In this document: positions 4,846 through 7,358 of the stretch, in pieces
How positions within the stretch are numbered: the stretch's first letter is position 1
Layout: the number at the start of each line of letters is the position of its first letter
Assembly: GCA_904501955.1 (NCBI GenBank)
Contig: CAJGCY010000127.1
Location: 1 to 7,358, forward strand
Source: an uncultured Akkermansia sp.
GTDB lineage: Bacteria > Verrucomicrobiota > Verrucomicrobiia > Verrucomicrobiales > Akkermansiaceae
Length of the DNA: 7,358 nucleotides
Direction of reading: 5' to 3'
Translations under genes and position numbers: made by a program
Notes under the pieces: model-generated
What the model saw: only the letters and a program-made list of their open reading frames with translations
The model's database searches: none
Told to the model about the DNA's origin: nothing

Positions 4846-6852
4846 TTACTTCTTACGGTTTTTCTTGCCGCCAGCGAATTTGGTGTAGAAACCGTCGCCG
4901 TTGTCACGGAAATCACGGTCGGAGCGCTTGCGGAAGCCGCTGTCGCGCTTGTCGAAGCGGTCGCGGGAGTCGCGCTCGCGGCGCTCATAGCGGTCGAAAC
5001 GTTCGGGGCGGTCGTTGAAGGAGTCACGGCGGTCGTAGCGCTCCGTTTTTTCGCGGCGCGGGGCATTGCTGAAGCGTTCTGCTCGCTCAAAGCGGCTGCC
5101 GCGCTCCTTGTTGCGCTCGTAACGCTCCGTTTTTTCACGGCGGAAGCCCTCACGGCCGGGGTAGGAATCTGCGGCGGAGCTGCGGCGGTCGCGCACGTTG
5201 GTGCGGGGCCCTGCATCTTGCCCGGGTATGCCCTTATCAACACGCACATTCACCTCATACCCGCAAATGTTGCAGGTGGCGAGACGCTCGCAAAGCTGCG
5301 GCGCAATTTCCGGAGAAACCTCGATGATGGAGTGCTTGAGGTAGATTTTGATGTCACCCACGCATCCCTTGGGCGCGCCACCCTCATTGTAGAAGAGTCC
5401 GGCGATGTCCTTCGGGCGTACGCCGATGAGCTTACCGCCGTTCATGAAGAGAGAGGTGCTCTCCTGCAGGCTGCTCCAGTCATTGCCTTTTTCAGCAGCA
5501 ATGGGCGCCTCCTCTGCCACGGCGGCGTCGCGCTTGTTGCCGTAGCGGCTGGGGCGATCCTCCGGTATGGGTTGCAGCTCGCAGCTGCCCTTGCTCACCA
5601 GTAGGTTGAACATGGCTGCCATCAATTGCTCGGCAGGCATCTCAATGTCTTTGAGCTCGTCCGGCAGCTCTGTGGCTTGGGCAGCCTGCTCAATGATGTC
5701 ATCCACCAGCGCCTCACGGCGGGCTTGCTCTACCTGGGTGGCGGTCATCACTTTTTCACGCGGCATTTTGACACCTACAAAGCGCTCGATGCGCGCCAGC
5801 AGGGAGAAGTCGCGGCGACCGATGAAGGTGACAGCCTTGCCCTTGCGCCCGGCGCGCGCCGTGCGGCCGATGCGGTGCACGTAGTCCTCCGGGTCACGGG
5901 GCAGCTCAAAGTTCACGACGATGTCCACATCATCAATATCCAGCCCGCGGGCGGCGATGTCCGTGGCTACCAGCACGTTCAGGTTACCCTTGCGGAAGGA
6001 ATCCATCACGCGCTCGCGCAGTGTTTGCGGCATGTCGCCGTGCAGGCGGTCCACGGAGTAACCGCGGGCCAGCAGACCATCCACCACGTCATCCACCACG
6101 CGCTTGGTGTTGGCAAAGACGAGCCCGCGCTTCATGCGGCCCATTTCAATCAATCGGCTGAGCACCTCGATACGTGAGGAGAACACCACCTCGTAGACGC
6201 TTTGCTCACAGGTGGGCACAGTGAGCACGGGGCGCTCGATGCTGATTTCCTGCGGGTCGCGAGCCAAGCGGTTGATGAGCGCACGAATGGCAGCAGACAT
6301 CGTGGCGGAGAAGAAAAGGGTTTGGCGCTCTTCCGGCAGCTGCGCCACAATGCGGTCAATGTCCTCTTGGAAGCCCATGTCGAGCATCTCATCCGCTTCA
6401 TCCAGCACCAGGGTGGTGATGGTTTCCGTCTTGAGCTCGCCTTGCTCCATCAGGTCAATCACGCGCCCGGGCGTGCCGACCACGAATTGCACGCCGCGGT
6501 GCAGGGCTGCCAGCTGCGGTGCAAAGGAGGTACCACCGTAAATCGGCACGGCGGATACACCATCCATGAACAGCGCCAGCTTGTCCACCTCGCGGCAAAT
6601 CTGCACGGCCAATTCTCGCGTGGGCGCCAGGCACAGCACTTGCACCCCGCGCACCGTCGGGTCGATGCGCTCCAAGGCAGGAATGGAAAATGCCAGCGTT
6701 TTACCCGAGCCGGTGTGGGAAAGACCCACGATGTCCCGCCCCTCCAAGGCGGCGGGGATGGCTTGCTGTTGAATGGGGGAAGGGGTCTCGAAGCCGAGCA
6801 CCTCAATCGCTTCTAATATTTCCGGGCAAATTCCGAGTTCTGCAAATGACAT
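4846..6852 (-). CDS. deaD: DEAD-box ATP-dependent RNA helicase with DbpA-like RNA-binding domain
   Basis: This cytoplasmic helicase unwinds RNA duplexes in ribosome assembly, cold adaptation or mRNA decay. Numbered from the ATG at 6852 (668 aa), the motifs run in order: Q motif with FETPSPIQQQAIP (21-33), motif I SHTGSGKT (45-52), PTRELA (77-82), TPGR (127-130), motif II DEAD (151-154), motif III SAT (182-184), ATDIAARGLDID (296-307) and motif VI HRIGRTARAG (326-335). A DbpA/CsdA-type RNA-binding domain spans about 464-539 (MNGGKLIGVRPKDIAGLFYN onward). A tail of about 120 residues rich in R, D, E, F and Y follows, ending KKNRKK. An in-frame TTG at 6864 would add four residues, but the ATG gives MSFAELG, the usual start of this family. 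No ribosome site is clear for either. The domain layout favours DeaD/CsdA over RhlE; the exact orthologue is less certain than the family. Confidence 0.96.
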   Translation of the reverse strand: MSFAELGICPEILEAIEVLGFETPSPIQQQAIPAALEGRDIVGLSHTGSGKTLAFSIPALERIDPTVRGVQVLCLAPTRELAVQICREVDKLALFMDGVSAVPIYGGTSFAPQLAALHRGVQFVVGTPGRVIDLMEQGELKTETITTLVLDEADEMLDMGFQEDIDRIVAQLPEERQTLFFSATMSAAIRALINRLARDPQEISIERPVLTVPTCEQSVYEVVFSSRIEVLSRLIEMGRMKRGLVFANTKRVVDDVVDGLLARGYSVDRLHGDMPQTLRERVMDSFRKGNLNVLVATDIAARGLDIDDVDIVVNFELPRDPEDYVHRIGRTARAGRKGKAVTFIGRRDFSLLARIERFVGVKMPREKVMTATQVEQARREALVDDIIEQAAQATELPDELKDIEMPAEQLMAAMFNLLVSKGSCELQPIPEDRPSRYGNKRDAAVAEEAPIAAEKGNDWSSLQESTSLFMNGGKLIGVRPKDIAGLFYNEGGAPKGCVGDIKIYLKHSIIEVSPEIAPQLCERLATCNICGYEVNVRVDKGIPGQDAGPRTNVRDRRSSAADSYPGREGFRREKTERYERNKERGSRFERAERFSNAPRREKTERYDRRDSFNDRPERFDRYERRERDSRDRFDKRDSGFRKRSDRDFRDNGDGFYTKFAGGKKNRKK
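5035..5142 (-). repeat. Internal direct duplication in the helicase tail
   Basis: Two 24-bp copies, 5035-5058 and 5119-5142, agree at 22 positions and lie 84 bp (28 codons) apart in frame. Both encode the peptide RREKTERY, followed by E or D and R. The surrounding tail is built of similar R-E-R-F/Y units, suggesting growth by in-frame slippage or duplication. Confidence 0.65.
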
Positions 6853-7026
6853 AGACGCGGGCAAGCATGCACGATACCGCCCCTTTTGTAAAGACTTTTT
6901 TTGCTTGTTTTTCTCTATTTATCCTGCTGATGACCGGAAATGGCATCCCGAACAGGTGAAAAACCGCCATTAGCCTTTTTTTGAGAGGCTCTCGACGTAT
7001 ATGTGTTCAGCGGATTGCAATCAGCG

Positions 7027-7358
7027 CGATAAATCGGAAGTTGTCGAACCGAAGGTGAGCGGAATTTTTAAGCCCCGTAAGGGGCGAAAGACAGTAGCCG
7101 GTGGTGGAGCGGCGTAGCCTCGCAACCACCGGTACAACACAAAAAGAAAATGGAGCCCGGAGCGCCGGAGCGAAGCGACGCAGCGTAGGCCGACAGACAA
7201 AGGCGAAGCGACGCTCTGAGCCGGGACGGGCGCGTGTCTTTTTGTTGTTAATGAGTTGCGGGTATTGCGAATCGCCACAAAAACACCAAATACACAAAGC
7301 ATCGCATTCTGTCGGCCTCCACTCTGTCGCTATCGCTCCGTCGCTCCGGGCTCGAATA
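7027..7358. mobile_element. Second two-armed repeat element (element 2), running off the window
   Basis: The long arm reads from its outer terminal motif CGATAAATCGGAAGTTG (7027-7043) through hairpin II (GCCCC 7072-7076 pairing GGGGC 7081-7085) and hairpin I (CCGGTGGT 7098-7105 pairing ACCACCGG 7125-7132). CGTAGGCCGACAG (7184-7196) and a GC-rich end near 7240 follow. A centre at about 7241-7308 comes next, then the start of a short arm, CTGTCGGCCTCC (7309-7320), that continues to the window end. The arrangement is that of element 1 in opposite orientation. Open frames here are low-complexity and look spurious. The stretch 6853-7026 upstream of the helicase holds no gene and no promoter I can support. 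Confidence 0.7.

Noticed and set aside
4765..5604. Plus-strand open frame of 279 codons rich in Ala and Val
   Set aside because: It is antisense to the helicase tail and RNA-binding domain; its composition mirrors the repetitive charged codons on the other strand.
6862..6864. TTG as helicase start (four extra residues)
   Set aside because: The ATG at 6852 gives the family's normal MSFAELG N-terminus and no ribosome site favours the TTG.
6983..6993. Palindrome GAGAGGCTCTC upstream of the helicase
   Set aside because: It is short and has no loop able to form a stable hairpin; no second copy or promoter context makes it an operator.
7007..7302. Minus-strand frames of 93-96 codons in element 2, and similar ones at 1874-2120
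   Set aside because: They coincide with the repeat arms, show low-complexity translations, and exist in several overlapping frames; noncoding repeat is the better explanation.

Overview
The window is a short stretch of bacterial chromosome, moderately GC-rich, with five convincing protein genes. Its intergenic spaces are occupied by an interspersed, hairpin-rich repeat. The protein sequences and the repeat style suggest a Verrucomicrobiota-like gut bacterium of the Akkermansia type. That assignment is inference; no rRNA or other decisive marker is present.

Layout: 1-138 is the end of one repeat arm. An rseP-type site-2 protease lies at 304-1764 on the minus strand, with a long hairpin just beyond its stop. 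Positions 1890-2409 hold a complete two-armed repeat element. An AT-rich promoter region (2410-2544) then leads into a plus-strand pair: a MerR-family regulator (2545-3054) and, 21 bp later, a major facilitator transporter (3076-4263). The 102-bp convergent gap that follows holds a solitary end of the same repeat and a small perfect hairpin. The minus-strand pair reads from the right: a DEAD-box RNA helicase with a DbpA-like RNA-binding domain and a charged tail (6852-4846), then, 15 bp later, a cysteine-rich C_GCAxxG_C_C protein (4830-4366). Positions 7027-7358 hold most of a second repeat element, which runs off the window.

The genes form three units: membrane proteolysis (RseP, probably monocistronic); a probably autoregulated regulator plus exporter; and an RNA helicase with a putative redox protein. 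The regulator has a cysteine where AdhR/NmlR-type MerR proteins carry their sensing thiol, so the regulator-transporter pair may respond to electrophile or thiol stress.

The most unusual content is the repeat. Each element has a short and a long arm in inverted orientation, ends in near-identical terminal inverted repeats (CGATAAATCGGAAGTTG), and carries a nested hairpin in each arm whose outer and inner stems vary between copies with compensating changes. The two window ends share 8 bp (CTCGAATA), and joining them would complete the second element exactly.
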